NCBI GenBank assembly: GCA_022570795.1
Contig: JAKUDP010000009.1
Coordinates: forward strand, 62,001 to 126,000
From: Sphaerulina vaccinii
Lineage: Eukaryota > Ascomycota > Dothideomycetes > Mycosphaerellales > Mycosphaerellaceae
DNA length: 64,000 nt
Direction: 5' to 3'
Below, piece after piece: positions 11,105-21,357 of this stretch. Each line of letters opens with the position of its first letter. The stretch's first letter is position 1. The position numbers and the translations under genes were made by a program. The notes under the pieces are model-generated. The model saw only the letters and a program-made list of their open reading frames with translations, did no database searches and was not told the DNA's origin.

Positions 11105-13680
11105 TCAGTCGATTACACCAGCTGGCAAAAATGCAACATAATCAAGTGGCGCAGGCTCGACGCCATCCGGACAGCCAGTAACGTTGAGCATCATCCCTCT
11201 CTCGAAATTGATGCCAGAAAATCTGATCCTCGTTGCAGAATGCCCATCAAGATATGTCGAAGGAGTATGACCGAGCTTGCCAGTATCGACAGCATCACTT
11301 GTCCAGGTCCTGATCAGCCGATCTCCCATGGTGACTGTAAAGGTGCTGTTTCCCGCAGTCAAATCATAGTACTGTACCACAAGATCGTACAGACCGTTCT
11401 CGAAAGGTAACGTAGTCGACGCGGTGCCACAAGTGCTGTTTGAAGTTGTAATGATAGCAGTAGAGCCCGATGCGACCTCGAAGGGTGAAACAGCATAGAC
11501 CTCGTAGCCATCGAGCTCCATATCTTCAGCTTCAATCCTCCAGGGGTGATTCTCGACACGATTATCAATGTCGTCAATGCTGGAGAGGTTGTAGATCCAA
11601 TTGTTGATGGCATCCCGCCAGACAATGGAATGACCAGCTTGGAACTGCTGGCGATAGAGGATATGCTGGTATCGCTCGTCATCTATGAGACCCTCCAAGC
11701 TCTTCCAGAGGTCTACAAAAGAGTGTGCTGATTCAGCACCTGCATAGTGGGCGTCGTAGTAGTGTTGAGCGACAGTCTTGCCCGATCTGAGAACGTGAGT
11801 ATATGGTACGTGATGGAACCAGAGCAGCAGGTCGTCAGGCGTGGTGTCGACATCCTCATACATCGCAGCAACTTCAGTAGGATACTGTCCTGCATACCCT
11901 GTGCCATTTGATACTGTACGATCCATGCCGATACCATAGCTGTCTGCCCGAGTCCACTGGCAATAGCCATTGCCATCTTGAGACTGTGGATTGGGCCCAA
12001 AGTGGGTATAGAGGATGTCCGTCAATGTCTGGGTGCCCAGATTGCCAGTATAGTTCTCGTATGCAGGCCAGGATTGCATAGACATCTCCGTAATCGTGTC
12101 AATGACCCTTTGATTGTGGCCGAAGGTCAGGCGTATCCATTCCTGCAGGATGTCCTCCGGATGTAACGTCCAGTCCCAAGCCAATCGGCCATATGCGTAG
12201 AGATTGGACATTGCAAGATGACTGCCGAGCCAGGTACTATTGGTACCAACATTGACGACTGCTGCGGAGCCTCCAAGAGGCCGTTGGTGATACTGACCGG
12301 TCATGACGTCTCGAAGAAATGATGTGTTGTTCTCGATGCGGAGATCGAAGTCAGTCAGTGTCTGTGCACGGTCAGCAAGTGATGTACAGTCCGAGATGGC
12401 TAATAGTTGCTCACCTTCCAGAGCGGAGGTAGGTAGACGAGGTGCACTTGCTGCCCAAGATACTCCTGCGTGACCTGCAGCTCGATTGCCATACTCGTGT
12501 TTTGTAGATTGGCGAACAAAGGAGAGACCGGCTCGCGCACCTGAAAGTCGATGGGGCCATACTTGATCTGTACAACCACATTGTCGTCGAAGTGGCCATC
12601 TAGAGGCTTGAAGTAGTCCACAGCAGCATTGGCTCGATCTGCTTTCCAGTCTGTTTCATTGAGCTGATCGTACACAAATGCACGAAACATCAGTACACCA
12701 CCGTGTGGCTTGAGTGCAGTAGCAAAGAGATTTGCGCCTTCAGCTAAAGTACGATTGTAGTGCAAGGGTCCTGGCTGGCCTTCGCTATTGGCTTTGACAA
12801 GATATCCAGCCATGTCCGGGATCCTCGCATAAATCTCGTCCGTCTTGTTGCCCCACCAGTCGATCACTCTCTCATCCAGAGGGTCGTACGTGTCTAGGTC
12901 TGTGAGATTCGCTGGAGAGGCAAAGTACAGAGACAAGCCCAGCTGTACTCCATATGGTCTGGAGACGTCTGCGATGCGGCCCAAGCCCTCGATGTTGTCC
13001 GGCTGTAGAGTAGTATAGTTGGCATTGACATTGTTGACAACTACTGCATTGATCCGTATTGAAGCCAGGAGTCGAGCATACTCCGCAGCTCGAGTGAGAT
13101 TAGCCTTGATCTTGCCGTTCTCGAAGAAGATAGAATTGCCAGCAAAGCCTCGTTCGATTATACCATGAGTGCCACTAGCGTCCATATTGTCCCACTCGTT
13201 GGTCCAGCGAATGGGTGCCACAGGATTCGATGCGTACTCGACATTGGAGAAGTTCCCTTGTGCTAGCATAGATAGATATTCGAACGTGCCGTATAATGCA
13301 CCGCGTTCATTCTGGCCAAGAATCAGGACCTTGTCATCGCGGATGCTGAGCCAGAATCCATCCTCAATCAGGTCGGTTTGCACTATATTTTGCGGATCTG
13401 CTTCGCTGTATTGCTTGGTCGTGCCGACCACGATGGCTGATGAGCTCCCTGTGGTGGACACTGCTTCGATGTGCGATCCGAAGATGCCCAGGAGTCCTCG
13501 TTGAAGTTCATGGCCAGCAGTCTGTACAGGACTGCCATAAGTAGTGTTCAAGACAATGACTGACGTCGGAAGTGAAGAATGTGAGTAGTGGTCCGGCAGT
13601 GGAGCGTATCGCAGCCATGCTTGTAAGCCATCCTCAGCTCGAGCAAAGCCGATCAAGAGTGTGAGAAGTATGAAAAGCAT
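11105..13680 (-). CDS. aguA: alpha-glucuronidase, glycoside hydrolase family 67
   Basis: Two exons, complement(11105-12361, 12415-13680), with a 53-base intron (GTGAGC...CAG, phase 0), give 840 residues, the usual fungal GH67 length. A signal peptide (MLFILLTLLIGFARA) indicates secretion. Family landmarks are NERGALYGTFEYL, PIRWTNEWDNMD, GYLVKANSEGQPGP, KYGPIDFQVREPVSPLF and ELQVTQEYLGQ. In studied members the catalytic acids lie in the last three of these segments. A C-terminal carbohydrate-binding-like beta domain ends the protein. Many N-x-S/T sites suggest glycosylation. The enzyme removes 4-O-methyl-glucuronic acid from xylo-oligosaccharides and works with xylanases. I saw no exact GGCTAAA XlnR-type site in the upstream 550 bases. 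Confidence 0.95.
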
Positions 13681-14235
13681 CGCGGCGTCTCATCTGATGG
13701 CAAACCATACTTACCGGGTACTTGAATCTTATGTACTTTTCACATTGACATCAAATCTGGGGGTTCCTGATGTTCGCGAATCCATATCGCATTCAGGCTA
13801 TTCAGCTCCATGGCGATCAGTACGTTATGACTTCAGGCGGGGTCGTTCAGTGAACGAAGTTGAACCGAAGAGACCATACAATTGACACGGCTCTGTAGGC
13901 TGATGTCCACATGGCGGTAGTCGTGATTGATTCGAGCTTGATGAAGTTGTGGTTGATGTAGAGTCGGGAGAGCAGAAAGAGAAAAGAAAGGAAAGGCCGA
14001 GTGCTTACTAATCCTTGGCTGTTGTCGTGCTCTTGTTCCCTCTGCTAAGCCATACACCGGAACACAGACTGTCACCAGGATACATGTCTTAGTAACGATA
14101 ACCAAGCAGGATGTTTGGAACGATCAGAAGCCACAGTGGCGAGCCAGGTAAGCAGAGTCGATCATAGTGGCTCTTCAATCTAAACAATATTCGATCATCT
14201 TACAGGCCTTCTCCTAAAGTCTCGCGGCCACTCCT
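13681..14235. other. promoter region of the GH67 gene and flank of the thioesterase gene
   Basis: This 555-base gap has no supported gene. A 90-codon minus frame (13833-14105) has no motif. A pyrimidine-rich stretch on the minus strand (AG-rich on plus near 13975-14000) may belong to the GH67 promoter or to the thioesterase 3' flank. Confidence 0.4.
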
Positions 14236-14817
14236 CTACAGCTTCCCTCCTTTCGGCTGAACCCTAGGATTGATGAACAACGCCTTCGCAATCGCGTATG
14301 GCTTCCCGTCCTCATTCTCTAGCACACCCTTGGTCCAAATCTTCCTCCCACTAATCTCAGTCGGCCAACTCCTCCCAACAAAGACTCCCGGGGTGCCAAT
14401 AGGAGCCAAGTAATCCACCGTCATGGTAGCCGTGGCAGGCGGTTCAGGCGATACATTCTCTCTCCTCGCACAATTCCCTGTCAATTGATCTAAGACCAGT
14501 GATGAGAAGCCACCGTGAGCCCGCCCGACTCTTCCGTCTATGTCAGGGCCTATGGACACGATGTACCCGATCTCGTTCTTGGATATACTATCTGGCTCGG
14601 AAGTAGGACGACGGAATTGTAATCGAGCTCTGACTCCTCGTTCATGGCTGAGAGTCTTTTGCCACATTGCATTTGATACTAGCCGACGTTCCGCTGCTGT
14701 CGGAGCGTCGTTCAGAATCTCTAGATTGGGATCTGAGAGGAGCTTCTGGATCCATGGGAGCTGGAAGTCTGGATGATCAGGACCCGCTATCGAGGAGGAA
14801 GAAGGATCCCGAGCCAT
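14236..14817 (-). CDS. hot-dog fold thioesterase superfamily protein (PaaI/4HBT-like)
   Basis: A single exon of 193 residues. The hot-dog signature GRAHGGFSSLVLDQLTGNCA lies at about 98-117, where a short HGG loop leads into the central helix. The strands TMTVDYLAPI and GRKIWTKGVLENEDGKPYAIAKALFI follow, as in PaaI-like acyl-CoA thioesterases. Members hydrolyse acyl-CoA thioesters, but the substrate cannot be read from the sequence. There is no targeting peptide, so it is probably cytosolic. The first ATG of the frame gives a plausible short polar N-terminus. Confidence 0.82.
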   Translation of the reverse strand: MARDPSSSSIAGPDHPDFQLPWIQKLLSDPNLEILNDAPTAAERRLVSNAMWQKTLSHERGVRARLQFRRPTSEPDSISKNEIGYIVSIGPDIDGRVGRAHGGFSSLVLDQLTGNCARRENVSPEPPATATMTVDYLAPIGTPGVFVGRSWPTEISGRKIWTKGVLENEDGKPYAIAKALFINPRVQPKGGKL

Positions 14818-15602
14818 GCTGTTCTTGCTGCAAGTCTGATGAGAGTGTACGCCGGTGCATGAGCTGGAGACTGATGAGATATGTGAGATGCTGTTCTTAT
14901 GATCTTGAAGCTGAAGTAGTCAGATACCGGCTTCTTTCGCCAAGTTCTGGATCTCATGTAGGGCAGGTATAGGGCTACGAAGATGAAGAAATGGTAGCCG
15001 AGGTTCTCGTGCTTGGCCCAGTCTGATTGATTTTTCAGCTGTCTTCTCAGCATTATAACATGTGCTACCATCTCTTCCCCTTTGCCGTTCATTGATTAGG
15101 ATGGACTAGAAGTGTATGCATGTCTGCGATGGAAGAAAGCAGGTGGTCTTGAAATGGGAAATGCTAGGTAAATGCTGATTCCACTGTGGATCATCTTGGC
15201 AGATGCAGATATCGAAGAAGGTTACTGTGATCTCCGCCATCGCCGCCTTCCCTGCTCGCTCTTACTCTCAACTCTGGCAACACCGTGAGACCTGCACTCA
15301 GAATCATATGCCTCACACGATAGCGCGCCTCCAACACGCAGCCATACCTACACAAGACCGTGTGCGTGCAGACATAATACTGTATATAGAGCAGAGCATG
15401 CGGCATCTCTGCTCGGCATCGGCTCAGCCGCACGCTAGCTTCCTTCACCCAGAGCTTCCATCTTGCTCGACTCTCGACATTGCGTTCAAAGACCTCAAAA
15501 CCTCACTGTCGTTTCTGCTGATTTCGTCCCAGGCCCTGCTTACATGAGCTGACGGTGAGCACATGGTCCGCTCCTCCTCGGACCTCAAATTGCCACTGCA
15601 CG
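14818..15602. other. intergenic between divergent genes
   Basis: About 785 bases separate the thioesterase start from the next plus-strand gene. Short frames on both strands (14787-15092 minus and 15203-15547 plus) show no motif. This is probably a shared upstream region. Confidence 0.4.
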
Positions 15603-17534
15603 ATGGCTTCAAGCTCCGCGGCATTGGTTCCATTCGTTTCCGAGAAGCGTTCGAAAGCGGTGCGAGGACTGTGGACTCGCCGTGTCGAGCAGAAGGGAGA
15701 AACAGCACCCTCGCCAGAGCGAATAGTCGAAAGTCAGGTCGATGACGTCTTCCTCGTACTGGCATTGATTGGCGAAGCACTATTACCATTGGGCGTTCTG
15801 GACGAAAGGCATTATCGCAGTACTCTATCCGATGTGCAGACAGCAGTGGCCAATTGTGGCCATGCCACGATCGGAACTGTTTTTGAGAAGATGACTGACG
15901 AGCTCAAGTTTCCTGTTGTTGCTGGTTTCACCATATGTGCACTTTTTGCGCCAATGCATGTATATCGTGGCTTCGGCGCGTGCGTGTTCAACGACTGGGA
16001 CTGGGGCTGTCCCGATGCCGAATACCTGGAGCGCAAGGTCAAGAAAGAGACTGGCATGTTCTCTAAGAAGCCTGACCCCCAGCCAAATCGACCGGTCCTA
16101 CTAGCTTTTGATAGAGCTATGCAAGTGCTACAGGTCAAGCCTATTGCGTTCTTGTCGAAGCGGCCTTCGATATCTGGCTTTGCCGAGCAGCAACCGCGAT
16201 ACACACCAAGACCCAAGAAAGAGGCCAAAGAAAATCTCTCGCTGTGCGAAGACTGGTTTCACGAGCTCGAGAAGAGAGGCCATCCCCCACTACGCGGCCA
16301 GACAGCTCCATCCTGGGGTATGCCTTTCGCGACTTGGACAAGCTCATTCAGCTGCCAGGTCACAAAAGATCCGGAGCTGATCGTATTGCAACAGATGGAC
16401 ATAGGACGTCTTCTACATGCATTCATATGCCGCGGAGCGCTGAACCTTCACGAAGGCGAGATCTTGACCTTGCCACCAGCAACACCGGCAGAGGCGCTGA
16501 TAACATGGCTCACGGGTCTTCCAGGCATGTCGCACACGCTCGTTTCTTGGTCTGCCTTCGACACGGCGAAGTTCGAGAAGAAGGCTGGCAAGAAGCTCTC
16601 CAGTAAAATCGGCACGTACCCATTACCTTCCAAGTATGCCATTCGCGACACCAGCATAGCCGAGACTACTACAGTGTCATCTCCTCTGTCATTAGACTTC
16701 CCGTCTGGCTCTGTATCAGCTGCACCGCCTCCTTACTCGGAGTCTTCTAATCGGCCTACCTCGTCGGAGTCCAAGGAGTCACTGACATCAGAGGAGAGTG
16801 TGCAATCGGAAGTGCCTACCTTGTCGGATCTTGACGAAAGGACTCCAGCTGAGCTTGGCGAGAGGAGTCCAGTTGAGCTCGATCCAAGAGTTACACTTCA
16901 TCGTCAGATGCCAATACGACACGCTGCAACAACTCCTGCTCCACGACGAGCGCCGCCAGCACCACCTTCACCTGTCTCTCAAGATCAAGCACATAAGATT
17001 GCCACAGCCATTCGTCGCAAACCTACCCCTACCGATATCATGTCTTCCGTGGGGATGTCACCCGCAGCGCAACCAGAAAGAGCTGCTACTGCCCCACCCT
17101 CACAGCCCAAGAACGAGTTGCATATGCTAGACTCTGCAGCTCCACCTCCGAGACCTCCGAAGGTACCACTAGATGGCGCTTTGAGAGTAAATACCGAAGG
17201 CTCGACGAGTGTACACAGTTCAGCAGGAACTGACATGAGTGGGCACTACCTGCAGCTACTCAATGCAGTGGCACAAGGACATCTGAGTCCACAACAGCTG
17301 CAGGCAATGCTACAAGCGCCGACACAGCAGCCGCAAGACGGAAATGCGACATCTTCATACATCACTGCAGAACCACAAGAGCTTGATAGCGATCCAGCTC
17401 CGCCAAAGTTCATGGGAATTTCTATACCACGAGGCGAACTACGGAAAGCATATCTTGCAGCTACAGCAGATCCCGTCATTCATCCCTCACTCGTGCCAGG
17501 GAGTCCACACGAAGGAGGATCTCGCAAGCCATGA
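15603..17534 (+). CDS. conserved-looking protein of unknown function with Pro/Ser-rich tail
   Basis: A single long frame of 643 residues from the ATG at 15603. An in-frame GTG at 15555 is not needed. The first 330 residues look globular, with several Cys and Trp and the segments VDDVFLVLALIGEALLPLGV and HVYRGFGACVFNDWDWGCPD. The rest is low-complexity and rich in Pro, Ser, Glu and Ala (for example APPPYSES, PPRPPKVP, RRAPPAPPSP), which could bind SH3 or WW partners. A Gln-rich helix (LSPQQLQAMLQAPTQQPQ) lies near the end. There is no signal peptide or membrane span. I do not recognise a family. It ends only 20 bases from the stop of the convergent GH53 gene. Confidence 0.7.
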   Translation: MASSSAALVPFVSEKRSKAVRGLWTRRVEQKGETAPSPERIVESQVDDVFLVLALIGEALLPLGVLDERHYRSTLSDVQTAVANCGHATIGTVFEKMTDELKFPVVAGFTICALFAPMHVYRGFGACVFNDWDWGCPDAEYLERKVKKETGMFSKKPDPQPNRPVLLAFDRAMQVLQVKPIAFLSKRPSISGFAEQQPRYTPRPKKEAKENLSLCEDWFHELEKRGHPPLRGQTAPSWGMPFATWTSSFSCQVTKDPELIVLQQMDIGRLLHAFICRGALNLHEGEILTLPPATPAEALITWLTGLPGMSHTLVSWSAFDTAKFEKKAGKKLSSKIGTYPLPSKYAIRDTSIAETTTVSSPLSLDFPSGSVSAAPPPYSESSNRPTSSESKESLTSEESVQSEVPTLSDLDERTPAELGERSPVELDPRVTLHRQMPIRHAATTPAPRRAPPAPPSPVSQDQAHKIATAIRRKPTPTDIMSSVGMSPAAQPERAATAPPSQPKNELHMLDSAAPPPRPPKVPLDGALRVNTEGSTSVHSSAGTDMSGHYLQLLNAVAQGHLSPQQLQAMLQAPTQQPQDGNATSSYITAEPQELDSDPAPPKFMGISIPRGELRKAYLAATADPVIHPSLVPGSPHEGGSRKP

Positions 17535-17554
17535 AGATGCTCCAAAATGGCAGC

Positions 17555-18855
17555 TCACACGCCCTTGAACATATTCACGCTCTTCCGGCTATACGTTGTC
17601 ACCTTCGGATACTGACTCCAGTCTGTATTGAACAGAAGATTATCCTGACATGCGCTACCCAAGCCCGTGTTATTGAGCCATGCTGGCTCCCAATAGTGAA
17701 TACCTTGTCCTAGGCCACCCGGAATTCTGCAGGAGGGTCAGCACAGCTATACGCTCGGAGCAGGACATATTCATTCAGACGGGGTTGCACTCACTGCTTC
17801 ATAACATCAATAACTTTCCCAACCCACTCCAACTGCCCATCCACAGAAGCAGGAATACTCGGCTCGCTCAAAGCCGGCGCACCATCTCCCTCGCAGATCG
17901 CAGGCCAATCCGTCTCAGCAACATGAATCGGCTTACCATACTTCTTCGCAATGGCATTGACAGTCGTCTTAAGATTATCCAATGTAGCACCAGTGCCATA
18001 GAAAGGATACATGCTAAAGCCAAAAATATCCCAATCCGAAGTCTTAACTTTACCAGTACCTGTCAGAGCTTTAAACCAACGATCCTGCAATGTTAGATTA
18101 TATCCATTATCGATATGGATCATGATTTGAGGTTTTGGGACACCGGCTTTTTGAGCATAATCATCTACGCCTTGACGCGCAGATTTATAGAGAGTTGCCA
18201 GGCCAGTAAAATTTTTGACGCGTGCTGAAGCAGGCTCGATGTCGATGTCGACTTTACCGAGAGGCCAGAGCATTCCGTGGCGGATCTCATTGCCGAGACT
18301 GACCAAGGTTGGATCTACGCCGGCTTTGTGGAAGGCTTGTAAGCTGTTTGAGACGTAGTCGCGAAGAGTGCTAGCGAGCGGCTTGAGAGTCGTGGGCCAG
18401 GCAGCAGGTGGGTATTGCTTTTGTGGATCAGCCCAGTAGTCTGAGAAGTGGTAGTCGAGGTAGATCTTGTAGCCTTTCTTGTGGAAGCGCTTGGCGAGCG
18501 TTAGGACGTAGTCGAGGTTATAGGTCTCGTAGTCTTGCGAACTTGGTCAGCGCTAACGATGAGCAGGAATAGTAAGTAGACACTTACATCCAGGTGGTCC
18601 ATCAAAAGGTACAGTTGGATTGACCCATAGTCTCAGCCGAACAGTGTTCATGCCACCGTCTCCGAGTATGTCTTCCGCTGGCCTAGTAGCATTGCCGCGA
18701 GCAGTATCCTTGTACACCGCACCTGGTGGTCCATCCTCCAAGATCTTGAGCGAGGAGAGATCGTGGCCCTTGTAGAAGTAGGGCTTCTGTGCATAAGCTG
18801 CTGATGTAATCGAGGCAGCAGAGATTGCCGTAAATAGGTAAGTTGAGATCTTCAT
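17555..18855 (-). CDS. galA: arabinogalactan endo-beta-1,4-galactanase, glycoside hydrolase family 53
   Basis: Three exons, complement(17555-17726, 17795-18533, 18588-18855), encode 392 residues. Introns are 68 and 54 bases (GTGAGT and GTAAGT donors), with phases consistent. The signal peptide is MKISTYLFTAISAASITSAAYA. GH53 landmarks are GHDLSSLKILED, NTVRLRLWVNP, YHFSDYWADPQKQ, the acid/base Glu in SLGNEIRHGMLWP, the nucleophile Glu in HVAETDWP, and a closing GGLGQGIHYWEPAW with a late Cys pair region. The enzyme cleaves beta-1,4-galactan side chains of pectin outside the cell. With the GH67 gene it points to plant cell-wall use. Confidence 0.95.
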
Positions 18856-19490
18856 CTTGTCGAGCTGTGTCGATCAAGGATGGATCTGATCTCACTTTTG
18901 TACCTGATGCTCTTGGTCAGTGTTCAGAGCGACCTACCCTTTTGGGCTCATTGTAGCAAGCGATGTACAATTTCCACCAATCAGCACAAGCCGCACACAG
19001 ACCCGGACATCACTTTGCACTAACGGACAAGCAAGTTGGAGAAGGAGGGGAACAGCAGCTTTCTCCACATCCCGACAAGGTGGCTGATATTAGCAGAAGT
19101 AGTGTGCTTCTCGTGGTTTGGAGACTGTTATATGACTGCTACTGCGGCCGCAAGACCGTTCGAGAGCCCTCCGAACCAGTTGTTTGAGTGGCCGCGGCCA
19201 TCGGGACCTTGGAGACCAGCATGTTCGCGTAGAAGCTTCGTGGAGACATGGGGCTCGGATCGACGAGACGTCAATGCCAACACCTGGTAATAATGGTATC
19301 CAGAATCACCAACACCCGTAACCCAGGCTATGCTGCTCTTCTGCAGGCTCTTGGGTCCTTCTTAAAAGCGCTACCGCGTGCCGATGCTGCCACTGGCGCT
19401 TGCACTGGCACTTGCGCGAAGCCCGGACATTGGCTTAGCACTATGGAGTCATATCAGTAAGATGACCACCTTTTGTATAAGTGATGAGAC
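18856..19490. other. GH53 promoter region and PP2C 3' flank
   Basis: About 635 bases carry no supported gene. The stretch 19429-19490 could contain an intron and last exon of the phosphatase gene to the right (see that entry). Several GGCAC/GTGCC-like simple repeats at 19384-19420 encode a possible Ala/Ser repeat on the minus strand. Confidence 0.4.
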
Positions 19491-21116
19491 TTACTTCTTC
19501 TGCAAGATCGGCTCAGTGTCCTGCCCGAAGAAGATGACATGCACAGTAATGTCGTCTCGCACATATCTCGCCAGTGGTGTTTGCACGCTCATCACGCCAG
19601 TGAAAAGGTCTCGACGCTTCCCACCGAGTGCATTCTTCACCAGATGTATGCCGCAGTTCTCGTCTTCATTCACAAAGTGTTTAGGTGAGACTCGCCATTC
19701 CAAACTGTTGTTGTCTTCGTTGAAGTAAGTGTCCTCGTCGCTTGCCAGATCAGTAGCACTAGTGTATGTCGGTGTGCGAGGAGGAGTAGTAGGTTGCTTC
19801 TTAAGCAAGTCTTTCCAAGAGCTGACTTCTTCCTGCTGTTCTTCCAAGAAAGCTGAAGGCTTGTTCTTCTCCAACCACATTTGCACACAGGTCACTGCAT
19901 CTTCGGAGGACATCTGATCCCATAGACCATCGCTGGCCATGATCAGGAAGTCAGGGTGTTCGCCATCAGTTCGTACTTTGGTCTCCACAATTTCTGGTTC
20001 AGCTGTCAGATATGGCGGAGTCTTGATCATGCCATTCGGTCGTGGTAATGGACCCCAGAACTTGTCGTGGGCGAGTTTCGTCAATTCATTCGGCCATTTC
20101 CATCGAGCGTCACCAAAGGCGCGTGATATCGCAATGCCGTGCACACGTCCAGACTTAGGATCGACGATCTTGTCCTCGCCTGGGTGCTCGCGTGTCAGAC
20201 GGGACACCTCATCCTGGTTGAAACCAGTCTGATCGACAGACATCGGCTCACAGACGTACTTCGTGCCGTCCCATCGACCGAACACCGCTCTCGAGTCGCC
20301 AACATTTGCCACGCGGAGTACTGATTTGGCCGGATCGTACAGTGCTAGCAATGCGCAAGACCCAGAGAATGCAGCAGCGCCGACCGCAACAACTTGCGCC
20401 AAAGGACCCCCGGACTGGATGAGCTTGCCAGCTTCCTCAATTATCTCCTTGTCGAGTTCCAGAAAGGCTTGCTTCAGAGTATTGATTGTAGTTGGGTCGT
20501 TAGGAACGTATGGTTTGCTCATACACTTGGCATCCCATAGACGCTCTCCCACAACCGATGGGATCAACTGCTTCAGTACCTGTGCCGTTCGTGGGCCTGC
20601 GTGCCCATCAAAGATAGCCCACTCGCACCAGTCCTTCTTCGTGTCGTTGAACAGAGTGAAAGCTCCTGCCGACCAGGTATCCTCGCATGGCATATTCGCT
20701 GGTGACTGACAGGTATGCGCCACGGCTTTCGAAGTGACAGAGTACCCCGAGCGCGCTCTCAGCAACTCATCAGCTTCCTCGAGAGTAAGTGGTGGCGTTT
20801 CTCGGGCAATGGCGTCCAGAGCTGCTATGGCAACCACGTCCTCCATGACATCTCCGGCATCACTCATCATGCCAGCCAGATCATCAAGCGGGCCCATAGC
20901 CAGACGCGCCCATGCATAAGTTCCTGCAGCGAAACAACCTATGCTCCATGCCGCGAGTCCTAGTCTTCGAGGCCATTTCCGTTGTGGTTGTTGTGGTTGC
21001 TGAAAATAAGTGACCTGGCCTTGTTGAGCATTATTATTGTATCTCCGGGAGAAGCGCGCAGTTCGATGCGCCTGTACAGCTTGTCGCTGTCCTGTCCGAA
21101 ATGTGCGGGCTAACAT
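19491..21116 (-). CDS. PP2C-type protein phosphatase, mitochondrial Ptc5-like
   Basis: A frame of 541 residues. The N-terminus is basic with hydroxylated residues and no acids (MLARTFRTGQRQAVQAHRTARF), as in a mitochondrial presequence. A single hydrophobic stretch at about 51-70 (LGLAAWSIGCFAAGTYAWA) follows. PP2C metal-binding motifs appear in order: WAIFDGHAGPRTA, RVANVGDSRAVFGRW, MASDGLWDQMSSEDAV and YVRDDITVHVIFFG. Yeast Ptc5 dephosphorylates the E1-alpha subunit of pyruvate dehydrogenase in the intermembrane space, and the layout here matches. The final codons read AAGAAGTAAGTC, so the stop overlaps a perfect GTAAGT donor. Splicing to an AG near 19441 would replace the last residue by a 23-residue Ala/Ser-rich tail. 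Confidence 0.9.
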   Translation of the reverse strand: MLARTFRTGQRQAVQAHRTARFSRRYNNNAQQGQVTYFQQPQQPQRKWPRRLGLAAWSIGCFAAGTYAWARLAMGPLDDLAGMMSDAGDVMEDVVAIAALDAIARETPPLTLEEADELLRARSGYSVTSKAVAHTCQSPANMPCEDTWSAGAFTLFNDTKKDWCEWAIFDGHAGPRTAQVLKQLIPSVVGERLWDAKCMSKPYVPNDPTTINTLKQAFLELDKEIIEEAGKLIQSGGPLAQVVAVGAAAFSGSCALLALYDPAKSVLRVANVGDSRAVFGRWDGTKYVCEPMSVDQTGFNQDEVSRLTREHPGEDKIVDPKSGRVHGIAISRAFGDARWKWPNELTKLAHDKFWGPLPRPNGMIKTPPYLTAEPEIVETKVRTDGEHPDFLIMASDGLWDQMSSEDAVTCVQMWLEKNKPSAFLEEQQEEVSSWKDLLKKQPTTPPRTPTYTSATDLASDEDTYFNEDNNSLEWRVSPKHFVNEDENCGIHLVKNALGGKRRDLFTGVMSVQTPLARYVRDDITVHVIFFGQDTEPILQKK

Positions 21117-21357
21117 GTTTGTAGATGCAAAAAGGCAAGTTGCATGCGCGGAAGTGAGGACGCGTTAGCGAGGAACGCGAGACAGGGATTAGAAGGTTCT
21201 TTCCGCTACAGGAACAGACTAGGGTATTCTTGGTTTGCGATGAGTTGATCAGTCTATCCATTCGAACACTTCATCTCTGGCTATATTCTCGAGCTTCCGT
21301 TACTGTCTCGGTCCAACAGTAACATGTCTACACTTGCCTGATACGAAAGCATTGATC

